A stretch of 64,000 bases of DNA. Source: Candidatus Gastranaerophilales bacterium. Its GTDB lineage: Bacteria; Cyanobacteriota; Vampirovibrionia; Gastranaerophilales; Gastranaerophilaceae. Made by a program: the position numbers and the translations under genes. Positions 49,431-57,851 of the stretch are shown one piece after another (the stretch's first letter is position 1; each line of letters opens with the position of its first letter). Location: contig CALUVR010000009.1 in the NCBI GenBank assembly GCA_944324285.1, forward strand, positions 1 through 64,000, written 5' to 3'. The notes under the pieces were generated by a model. It was given only the letters and a program-made list of their open reading frames with translations, had not been told where the DNA came from and searched no databases.

Positions 49431-50169
49431 CTTTTGCCATCAAATGTAATAAATGTGTCATTTTACGTTTCAAAGCGTCATTTGCTTTTTCTAAAAGCTC
49501 GATTTTTGCAAGAAGCCGCTCCTTTTCGGAAGTTACAAGTTCTGTTTCCGGTACAAGGGAATAATCCAATATAAATCTCTGTTTTGCATCAGCTTTAAGG
49601 GTAAATAATGTCTGAACATTTTTCTCTGTTATAAATCCTAAGTCAACAAGGATTTTCCCGAAAAGTTTATGCTCCATCCTGTCATCAAGATTTCTCTGGG
49701 TCATCACAGCTTGATCAAGCTGGTCGATTGTAATTGAGCCGTTAATTTTATAATATTCACCCGTTCTGAATTTTCCGGCAATAAATCCGCCCATTGCATA
49801 AACTTCATCACTTTCAGGCTTTTCTATAAAATTCTGTTCAAGACAGAACATAAAATTCTTAGCGGCTTCTTCCATTGAAAGAAAAGTATTCAGGGAGATT
49901 TCCAGAATACTGTAACCTTCCACACATAAGCGCAAAAAATTATAAATATTGGAATCCAATCCGCTCGCCCTGTCCCAGAGTTCTGTTTTCCCTTTAAAAG
50001 TAACTGTCGGGTTATAGAATGCAAAAAGATTATTCGCATTTTTTATAACAAGCCTCTCGCAGTAATTCTCTTTCATATTGAGATACAGCCTGTAATATAC
50101 TGCCTGCTTAACCCAGAGAGGATATGCAAGAAGTTTCCCCATAAAAAGTTCAAACAAATTCTTTTTCAT
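49408..50169 (-). CDS. PqqD-like and MshEN-like domain protein, putative
   Basis: A 253-residue protein I do not recognise as a whole. Residues about 40-120 (ASGLDSNIYNFLRLCVEGYS, then ILEISLNTFLSMEEAAKNF) resemble a PqqD-type winged fold. Residues about 140-195 (ITIDQLDQAVMTQRN, GKILVDLGFITEKN) resemble the MshEN repeat of type II/IV secretion ATPases. The C-terminus is a coiled coil ending DDNDDDG. TATAAT lies seven bases before the ATG, with no ribosome site. It overlaps the asparaginase start by 23 bases, which suggests co-expression. Confidence 0.55.
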   Translation of the reverse strand: MKKNLFELFMGKLLAYPLWVKQAVYYRLYLNMKENYCERLVIKNANNLFAFYNPTVTFKGKTELWDRASGLDSNIYNFLRLCVEGYSILEISLNTFLSMEEAAKNFMFCLEQNFIEKPESDEVYAMGGFIAGKFRTGEYYKINGSITIDQLDQAVMTQRNLDDRMEHKLFGKILVDLGFITEKNVQTLFTLKADAKQRFILDYSLVPETELVTSEKERLLAKIELLEKANDALKRKMTHLLHLMAKDDNDDDG

Positions 50170-50176
50170 AAAAAAT

Positions 50177-50182
50177 ATTATA
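50177..50182 (-). promoter_or_regulatory. -10 box, leaderless type
   Basis: TATAAT on the minus strand, seven bases (ATTTTTT) before the ATG of the 49408-50169 gene. Confidence 0.55.
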
Positions 50183-50279
50183 CTATAAAAATCGGAATGA
50201 GCGCAATATAATACTTTCCGGTATTGATTTATAATTATAAAAATTGTAAAATAGCCCTAGAGAATAGGAGAACTTTATA

Positions 50280-51488
50280 ATGGAAAATACACGTATGAAA
50301 AAAATCTGGATTTTCATAATTGCTTTAATAGGGTTTGTGACAACGATTGAACTTGCTAAAGTTTATTATGATGCAAACTTTAACCCGTATGCACTCGCGA
50401 GTTTTTGTACAGTAAACGAATTTATTGACTGTGACGGAATTGCGAGAACAACCGAATCTCAATTCTTCGGGATTCCGCTTGCATATTGGGGAATGTTTTT
50501 GTATGCGTTCATTTTCCTTATGCTGATTGCAGACAAACTCAAAAACTTCAAACTTCTAAAATTTATGGAAGTATTCAAAAATCCGCTTGATTATATTGCC
50601 TGCCTCGGAATAATCGCATTTACAATTTCTATGATTTTGTTATGCCTGAGTTTGTTTGAAATTCAAAAGCTCTGCATTCTCTGCGCTTTTACATATATTT
50701 TAAACCTTCTGATAGGGCTTATTGCACTTGACTATAAAAACGGAGGTCTTGTAAAAGCATTCAAACAGAGTGTAACAGATTTTCTTGACGCTATTAAAAA
50801 TAAAGCCTACCTCATTGCATTTATTGTTGTAATGCTCCTTGCAGGCGCTGGACTTGCTTATACAACAGTAACTCTCAAATTTGCACCGCAGGTTAAACAC
50901 GCAAAAATGTTTGATGAATTTGTGAAAGCAAAAACGAATAAATATGCAATCTCCGGAAACGTTCTCGGAAATCCTGAAGGGAAAATCATTCTCTATACTT
51001 ATACGGATTACCGCTGCCCGATTTGCAAAGTCAATAATATGATGATTTATAAGCTTGCAAAAGAATTAAAAAATGTCAGAATAGAACACCGCAACCTTCC
51101 GCTTGATACGGAATGCAACAAGTATTTGACACAACCGTTCCACGACGGCTCCTGCACAATGGCAAGATATGCACTTGCCGCAAAAAAACAAGGAAAATTC
51201 TGGGATATTGATAATGCCTTCTTCCAGAATATCCCTGCAAACGAACCGTTTGACGAAAAGAAAATGCTGAAAATTGCGGAAGATTTAGGGCTTAATATGG
51301 AAAAATTGAAAAAAGATGCCGACAGCCTTGAAATAATACAGGAAGTTCAAAAGGAAATAGATGAAGCTTACAAACAGGGTATCAACGGAACCCCTTCAAT
51401 GAAAGTTGGCAACGATATTTATACCGGAATAAGGGCATATCCTGATTTAAAAAAATGGGTAATCGAAAAAAGTGAACAGCAAAAATAA
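50280..51488 (+). CDS. VKOR-DsbA fusion thiol oxidase
   Basis: A 402-residue inner-membrane protein for making disulphides outside the cytoplasm. The VKOR part has C43 and C51 in the loop and the quinone-proximal CXXC at C132/C135 (LCILC), within about four helices. A fifth helix (about 178-195) leads to a periplasmic DsbA-like thioredoxin domain with CPIC at C246/C249. The fusion takes the place of DsbA plus DsbB. VKOR-thioredoxin fusions are typical of cyanobacteria. TAGGAGAACTTTATA precedes the ATG. Confidence 0.93.
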   Translation: MENTRMKKIWIFIIALIGFVTTIELAKVYYDANFNPYALASFCTVNEFIDCDGIARTTESQFFGIPLAYWGMFLYAFIFLMLIADKLKNFKLLKFMEVFKNPLDYIACLGIIAFTISMILLCLSLFEIQKLCILCAFTYILNLLIGLIALDYKNGGLVKAFKQSVTDFLDAIKNKAYLIAFIVVMLLAGAGLAYTTVTLKFAPQVKHAKMFDEFVKAKTNKYAISGNVLGNPEGKIILYTYTDYRCPICKVNNMMIYKLAKELKNVRIEHRNLPLDTECNKYLTQPFHDGSCTMARYALAAKKQGKFWDIDNAFFQNIPANEPFDEKKMLKIAEDLGLNMEKLKKDADSLEIIQEVQKEIDEAYKQGINGTPSMKVGNDIYTGIRAYPDLKKWVIEKSEQQK

Positions 51489-52026
51489 AATAATACTTCA
51501 CGCATGTTGCGCAATATGTTCAGGTTATCCCGTGTCGTACTTAATTGACGCGGGATATTCCGTTACTGTTTATTTTTATAACCCGAACATCTACCCTGAC
51601 ACTGAATACAAAAAACGTCTGGACGCGGAAAAAACTTTATGCAGTCATTTCGGCGTCGAACTTATTGAAGGAGAGTACGACAGAGAAAGCTTTTTTAATT
51701 GCGCCAAAGGACTTGAAAACGAACCTGAAAAAGGAAAACGCTGTGTGGAATGTTTTAAACTCAGATTAGAAAAAACAGCACAGCTTGCAAAAGAAAAAGG
51801 GATAGAAAATTTCACAACTTCAATTGTAATAAGCCCGCACAAAAATTTCGCCCTCCTTTCCGCTCTCGGGAAAGAAATTGCACAAAAATACAACCTCAAT
51901 TACCTTGACATTGATTTCAAGAAAAAGGACGGATTTTTAAAAACGAACAAAATATCAAAAGACCTTGGTTTATACCGCCAAAACTATTGCGGCTGCGAAT
52001 TTGCCTTGTATAAGTCACGGGATTAG
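51472..52026 (+). CDS. queH: Epoxyqueuosine reductase QueH
   Basis: A 184-residue QueH (formerly DUF208) that reduces epoxyqueuosine in tRNA to queuosine. The conserved cysteines are C12, C13 and C16 (HACCAICSGYP), the middle CVEC pair, and C173/C175 (YRQNYCGC) for the Fe-S and metal site. It starts at GTG and overlaps the VKOR-DsbA gene by 17 bases, so translation is probably coupled. Confidence 0.92.
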   Translation: MNSKNKIILHACCAICSGYPVSYLIDAGYSVTVYFYNPNIYPDTEYKKRLDAEKTLCSHFGVELIEGEYDRESFFNCAKGLENEPEKGKRCVECFKLRLEKTAQLAKEKGIENFTTSIVISPHKNFALLSALGKEIAQKYNLNYLDIDFKKKDGFLKTNKISKDLGLYRQNYCGCEFALYKSRD

Positions 52027-52480
52027 TCAGCGTCATTCCGGAAGCGTAGAAAAACTGATTGAGCCAAAAGGCGAAATCGCATTTTTCTAGCTATGCGAAA
52101 TCGCATAATTGTCGAATTCAACGGCTATGCGATCCCGGGTCTAGCCCGGGATGACGAAACGAGGAACGCTCTTTGACTCCTATGCAATTGCGGGTTTGAC
52201 AGCAATCACGTTTCCCCCCCTACTTTCCTTTTCAAGGGGAGAAAAATACTTAATCCCTCTCCCCTTGCGGGAGAGGGTGTCCGAAGGACGGGTGAGGGGT
52301 AAAGTTCTGTCGGTTGGGCATACCTGCCCAACAAAGATACTGGTGAAATATTACGTCATTCTGAGGACGAAGCCAGAAAGAATCCAACTTTTGGAATGTA
52401 AAGAATAATTTGTAAAGCGTGAAAGGACTTATTATTATTATTGAACCACTCACCCACTTCACCCTTCACTTACAAAAAGG
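52027..52480. repeat. Composite repeat cluster after queH
   Basis: The modules are GTCATTCCGGAAG (52031 to about 52160, ending CCCGGG...CCCGGGATGAC), C-rich palindromes (52211-52305), an inverted GTTGGGCA/TGCCCAAC hairpin (52311-52331) and a diverged GTCATTCTGAGGAC module (52353 on). No gene is supported; the remainder to 52644 holds the upstream region of the LysM gene. Confidence 0.8.
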
Positions 52481-52644
52481 CTAGATTACTTTGGCTAATG
52501 CCTCGAGATGACACTAAAGACTCTGTTCATCAACTAAAATAGGTCAAGTCTGCAACATAAATTAACATTCGCTTGCCCGACGGAATAACTCATGATACGA
52601 TACCCATATAATAAACAATTTACTAATTAGGGTGTGAGGTTTGT

Positions 52645-53178
52645 ATGAAGAGTTCAACAATCAGAAGATCAAATTTATCTAAGGAGAAGATGGCAGTATT
52701 GGAGGCTTTATCTAAATACAAATCTGAAGATATGACCCCTAGCGTTTACGTAAGACCTAACAGAGAAAAAGAACTTGACGTTCTCTGGCAGAATTTCAAA
52801 TTAAATCAAAAAGCAGAAAAATCGCCTAGTGTATATCTTGCTACCGGTTTTGTTGCAGGGGTTGCTGCAACAATTATCACAGGAGCAATTATAGGCTTAT
52901 CTTCAAACGGTATTATGTCAACTCACAACTTTTCTGCTGATAAAAAAGCTAACGTAAAACAAGAAAGTTTAAACTTTGTACCAGCTGCAGAACAGGCAGC
53001 AGCAACAGTTGCCGATGAAGTTTATACCGTACAAAGCGGCGACACAATGGAAAGCATTTTAACACGATTTTACGGCGGATACACTCAGGAAAGAGCCTGG
53101 AAAGTTATGAATGCTAATAACATGAAAAATCCAAACAAACTTTCAATCGGACAAAAATTGACTATTCCGATGAAATAA
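52645..53178 (+). CDS. Membrane-anchored LysM protein
   Basis: A 177-residue protein with a cytoplasmic, basic N-terminus, one membrane helix (about 66-90, YLATGFVAGVAATIITGAII), an Ala/Lys-rich linker, and a C-terminal LysM domain (about 127-176, YTVQSGDTMESILTRFYGG). It is a likely inner-membrane protein touching peptidoglycan. The ATG follows GGTGTGAGGTTTGT. It ends at a perfect terminator. Confidence 0.8.
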   Translation: MKSSTIRRSNLSKEKMAVLEALSKYKSEDMTPSVYVRPNREKELDVLWQNFKLNQKAEKSPSVYLATGFVAGVAATIITGAIIGLSSNGIMSTHNFSADKKANVKQESLNFVPAAEQAAATVADEVYTVQSGDTMESILTRFYGGYTQERAWKVMNANNMKNPNKLSIGQKLTIPMK

Positions 53179-53195
53179 TAAAAGTTGTTAGTATG

Positions 53196-53225
53196 AAAAA
53201 GCCACCTGTTTAGGTGGCTTTTTTA
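53196..53225. terminator. Bidirectional intrinsic terminator
   Basis: AAAGCCACCT-gttt-AGGTGGCTTTTTT serves the LysM gene and, on the other strand, tsaC. Confidence 0.92.
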
Positions 53226-53241
53226 ATAAAGAAATTTTTCA

Positions 53242-53838
53242 CTATATACATTCGATTTTAATAGCACCCTGACGAAAAATCTTTATTTTGTCATCGTCAA
53301 ACACTCCGGCAACGGTAGATTCCAAACCTTTACAGAAGCAGCCGTAATCTTCAATGACTAAATCAGCAAGCCCTTCCATATTCTCTTTTGCCTGTTCGTA
53401 GGTTTTAGCAGAAGGCTGATGAGAAAGGTTAGCACTTGTTGTAGCCAGAACATGCCCCGGTGCAATTTCACAGATTTCTCTGAAGACCTCGTTATCCGGA
53501 ACTCTTATACCAACAGTATCCATGCCGGAGGTTATATAATCAGGCGTCAGGTCGGGATTTTTTTTCACAACAAGCGTCAATGCACCCGGGAAATATTTTT
53601 TTATAAGTTTTTGTCCGATTTTCGGAATTATTTGAACATAATTCAACAAATGATATGTTTCATTAGACATTAAAATCAAAGGTTTTTGTGCTTCTCGTTT
53701 TTTAATATCATAAATTTTTTTAACTGCTTTTTCTGATGAAGGAAGGCAGCCCAGTCCCCAGACGGTATCTGTGACATAGGCGATTACTCCGTCATTTTCC
53801 AGTACTCTTTTTATTTCTTCTTTATTTTTTATTAGCAT
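53242..53838 (-). CDS. tsaC: Threonylcarbamoyl-AMP synthase
   Basis: A 198-residue Sua5/YwlC/YrdC-family enzyme making threonylcarbamoyl-AMP for the t6A modification of tRNA. Motifs: YVTDTVWGLGCLPSSEKAV, KREAQKPLILM, FPGALTLVVKK, VGIRVPDNE and TTSANLSHQPSAKTY. It lacks the C-terminal Sua5 domain. AAAGGAGAAACTT precedes the ATG. Confidence 0.93.
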   Translation of the reverse strand: MLIKNKEEIKRVLENDGVIAYVTDTVWGLGCLPSSEKAVKKIYDIKKREAQKPLILMSNETYHLLNYVQIIPKIGQKLIKKYFPGALTLVVKKNPDLTPDYITSGMDTVGIRVPDNEVFREICEIAPGHVLATTSANLSHQPSAKTYEQAKENMEGLADLVIEDYGCFCKGLESTVAGVFDDDKIKIFRQGAIKIECI

Positions 53839-53861
53839 TGTTAAGTTTCTCCTTTAAGGAC

Positions 53862-53890
53862 TTGAAATTCTTAAAAAAATACGTTATAAT
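53862..53890 (+). promoter_or_regulatory. Strong promoter of an antisense RNA
   Basis: TTGAAA (53862-53867), a 17-base spacer, then TATAAT (53885-53890). The spacing is optimal and 11 of 12 bases of the two hexamers fit or nearly fit consensus. It points away from tsaC into a region with no plus-strand gene. Confidence 0.7.
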
Positions 53891-53896
53891 ATAAAT

Positions 53897-54008
53897 ATAA
53901 GGGAGTTGGCTAAGCTCCGTGAAAGCTCAACCAACTTATCACCCCTTTAATTGATTACAGCTAAAATCAATTTAACTAAAAGCTCTATTACCAGTAGAGC
54001 TTTTTTAA
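53897..54008 (+). ncRNA. Candidate antisense antitoxin RNA
   Basis: A predicted transcript of about 110 bases from the promoter at 53862. It could form AGCT/AGCT with TTGG/CCAA near its start, then the perfect hairpin AATTGATT-acagctaa-AATCAATT (53949-53972), and a terminator AAAAGCTCTA/TAGAGCTTTTTT at 53978-54006. It is antisense to the last three quarters of the small peptide ORF on the minus strand. Start and end are predictions. Confidence 0.6.
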
Positions 54009-54027
54009 TTGCTTTTAGTTTCATCAT
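53947..54027 (-). CDS. Small hydrophobic peptide, candidate type I toxin
   Basis: A 26-codon ORF starting MMKLKAIKKALLVIELL and continuing hydrophobic with one Lys to a final Asn. It could form a single amphipathic, cationic membrane helix. AAAGGAGGT lies a few bases before the tandem ATGs, one of the strongest ribosome sites in the window. A complementary ACCTCC lies in the leader at 54074-54079. It follows murJ on the same strand by about 95 bases. The ORF spans the hairpin of the opposite strand's terminator, so coincidence must be considered. Confidence 0.5.
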   Translation of the reverse strand: MMKLKAIKKALLVIELLVKLILAVIN

Positions 54028-54029
54028 TT

Positions 54030-54079
54030 GACCTCCTTTCCGCCCATATCTACCACTAATATGTCGTGACGCTGGAGGT
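54030..54079 (-). promoter_or_regulatory. SD/anti-SD hairpin in the peptide leader
   Basis: GGAGGT of the ribosome site (54031-54036) is the exact complement of ACCTCC at 54074-54079 upstream in the same transcript. Pairing would mask the ribosome site, as in known type I toxin mRNAs. Confidence 0.45.
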
Positions 54080-54122
54080 TTTTCAGGGCTACCCTTTATA
54101 TTTAATTTTCAAAGTTCATTCC

Positions 54123-55724
54123 TTACTTTTTGAACTTTGCGGCAAGGCGATTGAAAAGTTCTTGCGCATAATCCATCTTCATTAGTAAGTTTAATTCAAT
54201 ATAAACTGCAAGGCAGACAACTCCGATTATACAGATTTTTGTTAATTCAAACACGTATTTCGGAAGTTCCACAACCCTGTCGTAAACTAAAGACATTACA
54301 CCACAGACAAGAAGAGTCACAAAACCTGCTATACACATTTTGAAAAGGTTTACGAAAAGTGTTTTGTAATCCATTCTCATCTTTTTTGTAATCAGAACGC
54401 CTAAAACAACCGCGTTAAATAAGGTCACAAGAGATGTGGAAAGTGTAATTCCGCCGATACTCATGTGCATTATGTTTATAAAAAGAATATTCAAAAGGAC
54501 TTTAAGTACAATTGACGAAAACGCCACAACAAACGGGGTCACAGAATCATTGAAAGAGTAATACACTCTTGTGATTGAATCTCTGAAAACGTAAGGCAGA
54601 ATTGATACAGACAAAAACCACAAAGCCTCGGTTACCATAAATGTAGCCTTAGCATCAAACGCGCCGCGTTCAAAAACAATCCTTACCCCGTCAAGCCCGA
54701 CAACAAGAATGCCGATTATAATGGGGATTGCGCCGAAAAATAATACACCTACACCTTTGTTAAAATAATTTTTTATACCGTCATAATCCTTATCTGCAAC
54801 AAGCCTTGCAAAAATCGGGAAAAGAGGAACAAGAAAAGCCGTCACAAGAATTCCAACCGGAAACTGAAACACTCTGTTTGCATAACCGATAGCAGTCCAT
54901 GCACCCTCTCTTAAGGCTGATGCAAAAAACATATCTACATAAATATGAATTTGCCCGACAGTCGAACTTAATACGGCAGGAAAAAGGAGTTCGCAAATAT
55001 TTTTATATTCAACATTATTAAACACATCCAGATTAGGTTTCAGCCTAAACCCCAGCTGCCTTATTTTCGGATACTGCATAACCCACTGAAAAACTGCACC
55101 GATAGTTGTAGCCCAGGCAAGAATTGCACCTGTATTATCCTTGCCGTTTGCTCCCATTACCATCGCAATTATCACAAGCGACATAATTATAGGTGACAGG
55201 TTCGGAAGCATAAAGTATCTGTAAGTTACAAGAATTCCGTAATAAATTCCGACAATTCCGCCGATAATCAAAACAGGCGACATAATTTTTAAATGTTCAG
55301 CCGCAAGGGAAATCAACTGAGCGTCCCCGCCCGAGGCGATTATACCCATAATCTGCGGGGCAAAAAAGTAACAGAGAACCGCAAGTATTGTAAAAAATAT
55401 TATGGTAGTTGTCATAAAAGTGCTGTATAGCTTATTTACCACCTCTTGAGGCTTTTCGTTTAGATTTGGAATAAGTTTTGAAAAAACAGCAACCGTTGCA
55501 CTATGGAAAGGACCGCCAACCCCGCCGAGTAAAATTATTGCCAAAGCCGGAATTTGATACGCATAAAAATATGCGTCAGAAACCGTTGAGGCGCCGTAGT
55601 AATTTGCTATTACCACATCCCTTATAAAACCTATTAATTTTGAAAATATCGTAACTACTGCAATCAGCCAGGCTGCTTTCAAAAGCCCTGACGATTTATC
55701 ATCACCAGATGTCGAATTTGTCAT
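54123..55724 (-). CDS. murJ: Lipid II flippase MurJ
   Basis: A 533-residue MOP-superfamily protein with about fourteen membrane helices, which moves lipid II across the inner membrane. Family features are SKLIGFIRDVVIANYYGAS, the PIFARLVAD region, and FERGAFDAKAT followed by LPYVFRDSITRVYYSFND. It overlaps the end of the SpoIID-like gene by 23 bases. Confidence 0.93.
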   Translation of the reverse strand: MTNSTSGDDKSSGLLKAAWLIAVVTIFSKLIGFIRDVVIANYYGASTVSDAYFYAYQIPALAIILLGGVGGPFHSATVAVFSKLIPNLNEKPQEVVNKLYSTFMTTTIIFFTILAVLCYFFAPQIMGIIASGGDAQLISLAAEHLKIMSPVLIIGGIVGIYYGILVTYRYFMLPNLSPIIMSLVIIAMVMGANGKDNTGAILAWATTIGAVFQWVMQYPKIRQLGFRLKPNLDVFNNVEYKNICELLFPAVLSSTVGQIHIYVDMFFASALREGAWTAIGYANRVFQFPVGILVTAFLVPLFPIFARLVADKDYDGIKNYFNKGVGVLFFGAIPIIIGILVVGLDGVRIVFERGAFDAKATFMVTEALWFLSVSILPYVFRDSITRVYYSFNDSVTPFVVAFSSIVLKVLLNILFINIMHMSIGGITLSTSLVTLFNAVVLGVLITKKMRMDYKTLFVNLFKMCIAGFVTLLVCGVMSLVYDRVVELPKYVFELTKICIIGVVCLAVYIELNLLMKMDYAQELFNRLAAKFKK

Positions 55725-57441
55725 CTTTTTTCACCAATTCCACATAAAGTCTGAGCGCTTTTCTAAATGCACTGTCCGCAAAATCCGGAGAACTGAACAC
55801 TATTGTATTTTTCCCGCGTTTAATATATTTGGAAATATCAATTTCCGTAAACCTGTTCGCACCGAGAAGTGCCGGCGGCAAATCAAAAGTATGCATTTCT
55901 CCATTGATTTCCGCCATCAATTTTGTAACCATAAATTTATTATCAACAACAATTACCGCTTTTTTGTAAGGAGCGTAAAAATGTTGGGTGGCATAGAGTT
56001 GCGAAGGGTCGGAGGAAATTATAACAGGCTTTGTGCCCAAAGTAACCCCTGTATAATAGTGCTGGAGAATTTTATCATAAGAAAGATGCAGTTCTTTATC
56101 CATAAACCCTGCACCGTACTGACTCATTCCGACGCCATGCCCGAAACCTCCGCCATACGCTTTAACAGAAACCGGATTTCCGTTTTCATCTTTTTGTAAT
56201 TCAAAAACCACATTAGCGCTAGGGAGGGCTTTTCCTGCGTTTTTAAGCAGGCGGCGAATTACAAGTTCTTTATAAATTTTATAGGTTTGGGAATCTGTTA
56301 CGATTTCCATTTCAATAATTTTTCCTGAATTTCCGCGGCGTACGACACGCAGATCCGTAACCTTACCAAGAGTTTCATCTTTATTGAAAGCAGGGGACAC
56401 AAAGCCTGTTGCAGATTGAGCGGCAAGATTATCCTGCAAAGTTTTCTGCAATTCATCAGCAGTCCATTCCCTTGTCCAGCGGAAATAAGGAGAGCGCATA
56501 TCGTAAGCTGTTGTTTTAGATTTGTAATACTCCGCCGCGGCTTCTTCCGTATTTAAAGGCGACTGTGTCAAGATATCCGGACGAGCCTTAAGATAAGGTT
56601 TTTCTTTTGACGGAAATTCTTTTGTCGTCGGATCGGAAAATGCGTTTGCAAAATCTTCTGTATATCCTCCTGCGGTTGATGAATACTGTGCAAGAATTAA
56701 ATCCCAGTTATAAAGCGCAACAACGCCTTCGGTTTCTTTTACAGCCTGGTTTGAAAGGGGTTTTTCCGTATTAGCGCCGAAATAGACCTGACTTGCAACG
56801 GAATCTACCACATCATAGTTAGGGGAAGATTTTACCCTTGGGGAGAGAACATAATTTCGTGCAGCGACACTCTGGGCTTTTAAGGCTTCCAGCCCGAAAT
56901 GCACAGGCATTTCATTCGGAACCACACCTTTTAAATATTCTTCCAGTTCAATCAAATTGACAATATTAAATAGCCCGTCCTTGGCAGGAATTATCTCAAA
57001 TACCCCGTGATAAAGCGCCTGTTTTCCTGCACGCTTAAGCCCTTTAACACCTAAAAGACCCTCAGGACAGAGGATACGAAGTCTGCCACTAACAGAGGTA
57101 AGATCTTTACCATCCTCAAAGGTTAGAGAGAAACCTTTATCCTGCACAAATTTTATATTTACGACAGTATCCGCAGGCACGGTTTCAACAACCCTGTCGT
57201 CGTCGCAAATCATAATTTCTCCAGTTCCGAAAACTCCTGTCTGCTTATACACGTAGGTTTTAAATCCCGTATCCCCAATACCTACCCTTATAACCTCGGA
57301 AGAAGGGGTTCTTGCTGCCTGTTTAAGCTCTGCTTCTCTTGCAATCTGGAGTGTTTGAGCGGGGATAGGCGACGAAAATGAATACGCAGGCGAACATACG
57401 AAAAAAATATTTAAAAGTAAAATAATTCCTAATCTCTTCAT
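55702..57441 (-). CDS. SpoIID/LytB-domain cell-wall protein
   Basis: A 579-residue exported protein with a signal peptide (MKRLGIILLLNIFFVCSPAYS). The SpoIID domain has GVVPNEMPVHFGLEALKAQS, AARNYVL, YSSTAGGYTEDF and GFGHGVGMSQYGA. SpoIID-type enzymes cut glycan strands lacking stem peptides. The C-terminal 120 residues form an extra domain. TATAAT lies six bases before the ATG and there is no ribosome site. Overlap with murJ points to one envelope operon. Confidence 0.88.
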   Translation of the reverse strand: MKRLGIILLLNIFFVCSPAYSFSSPIPAQTLQIAREAELKQAARTPSSEVIRVGIGDTGFKTYVYKQTGVFGTGEIMICDDDRVVETVPADTVVNIKFVQDKGFSLTFEDGKDLTSVSGRLRILCPEGLLGVKGLKRAGKQALYHGVFEIIPAKDGLFNIVNLIELEEYLKGVVPNEMPVHFGLEALKAQSVAARNYVLSPRVKSSPNYDVVDSVASQVYFGANTEKPLSNQAVKETEGVVALYNWDLILAQYSSTAGGYTEDFANAFSDPTTKEFPSKEKPYLKARPDILTQSPLNTEEAAAEYYKSKTTAYDMRSPYFRWTREWTADELQKTLQDNLAAQSATGFVSPAFNKDETLGKVTDLRVVRRGNSGKIIEMEIVTDSQTYKIYKELVIRRLLKNAGKALPSANVVFELQKDENGNPVSVKAYGGGFGHGVGMSQYGAGFMDKELHLSYDKILQHYYTGVTLGTKPVIISSDPSQLYATQHFYAPYKKAVIVVDNKFMVTKLMAEINGEMHTFDLPPALLGANRFTEIDISKYIKRGKNTIVFSSPDFADSAFRKALRLYVELVKKDDKFDIW

Positions 57442-57447
57442 AAAAAT

Positions 57448-57453
57448 ATTATA
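57448..57453 (-). promoter_or_regulatory. -10 box of SpoIID-like gene, leaderless type
   Basis: TATAAT on the minus strand, six bases (ATTTTT) before the ATG, lying just beyond the stop of the XRE-type gene. Confidence 0.55.
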
Positions 57454-57462
57454 TGACAAACA

Positions 57463-57723
57463 TTATTCATCACAAACAGAAAAATTTTCGGGTAAATCTT
57501 TTTCAAGTTCTCTCATAAATTCAGAAATAGAAAGCCCGAATGCTCCTGCGAGTTTAAAAATGGTTGTGAGCTGCGGGTCTTTCACGGCACGTTCCAAATC
57601 GCTCAGAACCGATGACGGAATGTCGAATTCCGCCCCGAGCATAAACTGGCTTTTACTGCCGCGAAGTCGTTTAACGGTTTTCGCAATCGCATTAAAAATT
57701 ATTTTCTTTTTCGCATCTTGCAT
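57463..57723 (-). CDS. XRE-type helix-turn-helix regulator
   Basis: An 86-residue protein with a Cro/C1-type DNA-binding domain (FMLGAEFDIPSSVLSDLERA, DPQLTTIFKLAGAFGLSI) and a short acidic tail. It is probably a repressor. It lies 21 bases upstream of the SpoIID-like gene on the same strand and may regulate that gene. It is divergent from the pilin at 57852. Confidence 0.8.
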   Translation of the reverse strand: MQDAKKKIIFNAIAKTVKRLRGSKSQFMLGAEFDIPSSVLSDLERAVKDPQLTTIFKLAGAFGLSISEFMRELEKDLPENFSVCDE

Positions 57724-57851
57724 AATTCTAATTTTGAATGTAATATATGAAACATCCTATCGCGAACGCGATAATAAATAGGAGTCCGGCGTTTGTGCCA
57801 ACTGACACAATGACAGTTCAAAATAAATCAATAATATACGTTGGAGGTTTT

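Noticed and set aside
52151-52408. An 85-codon open frame after queH
   Set aside because: It consists wholly of repeat modules (C-rich palindrome and GTTGGGCA hairpin).
53929-53965. A leader-peptide attenuator on the plus strand (GTG AAA GCT CAA)
   Set aside because: No plus-strand gene follows the terminator, so attenuation would serve nothing.
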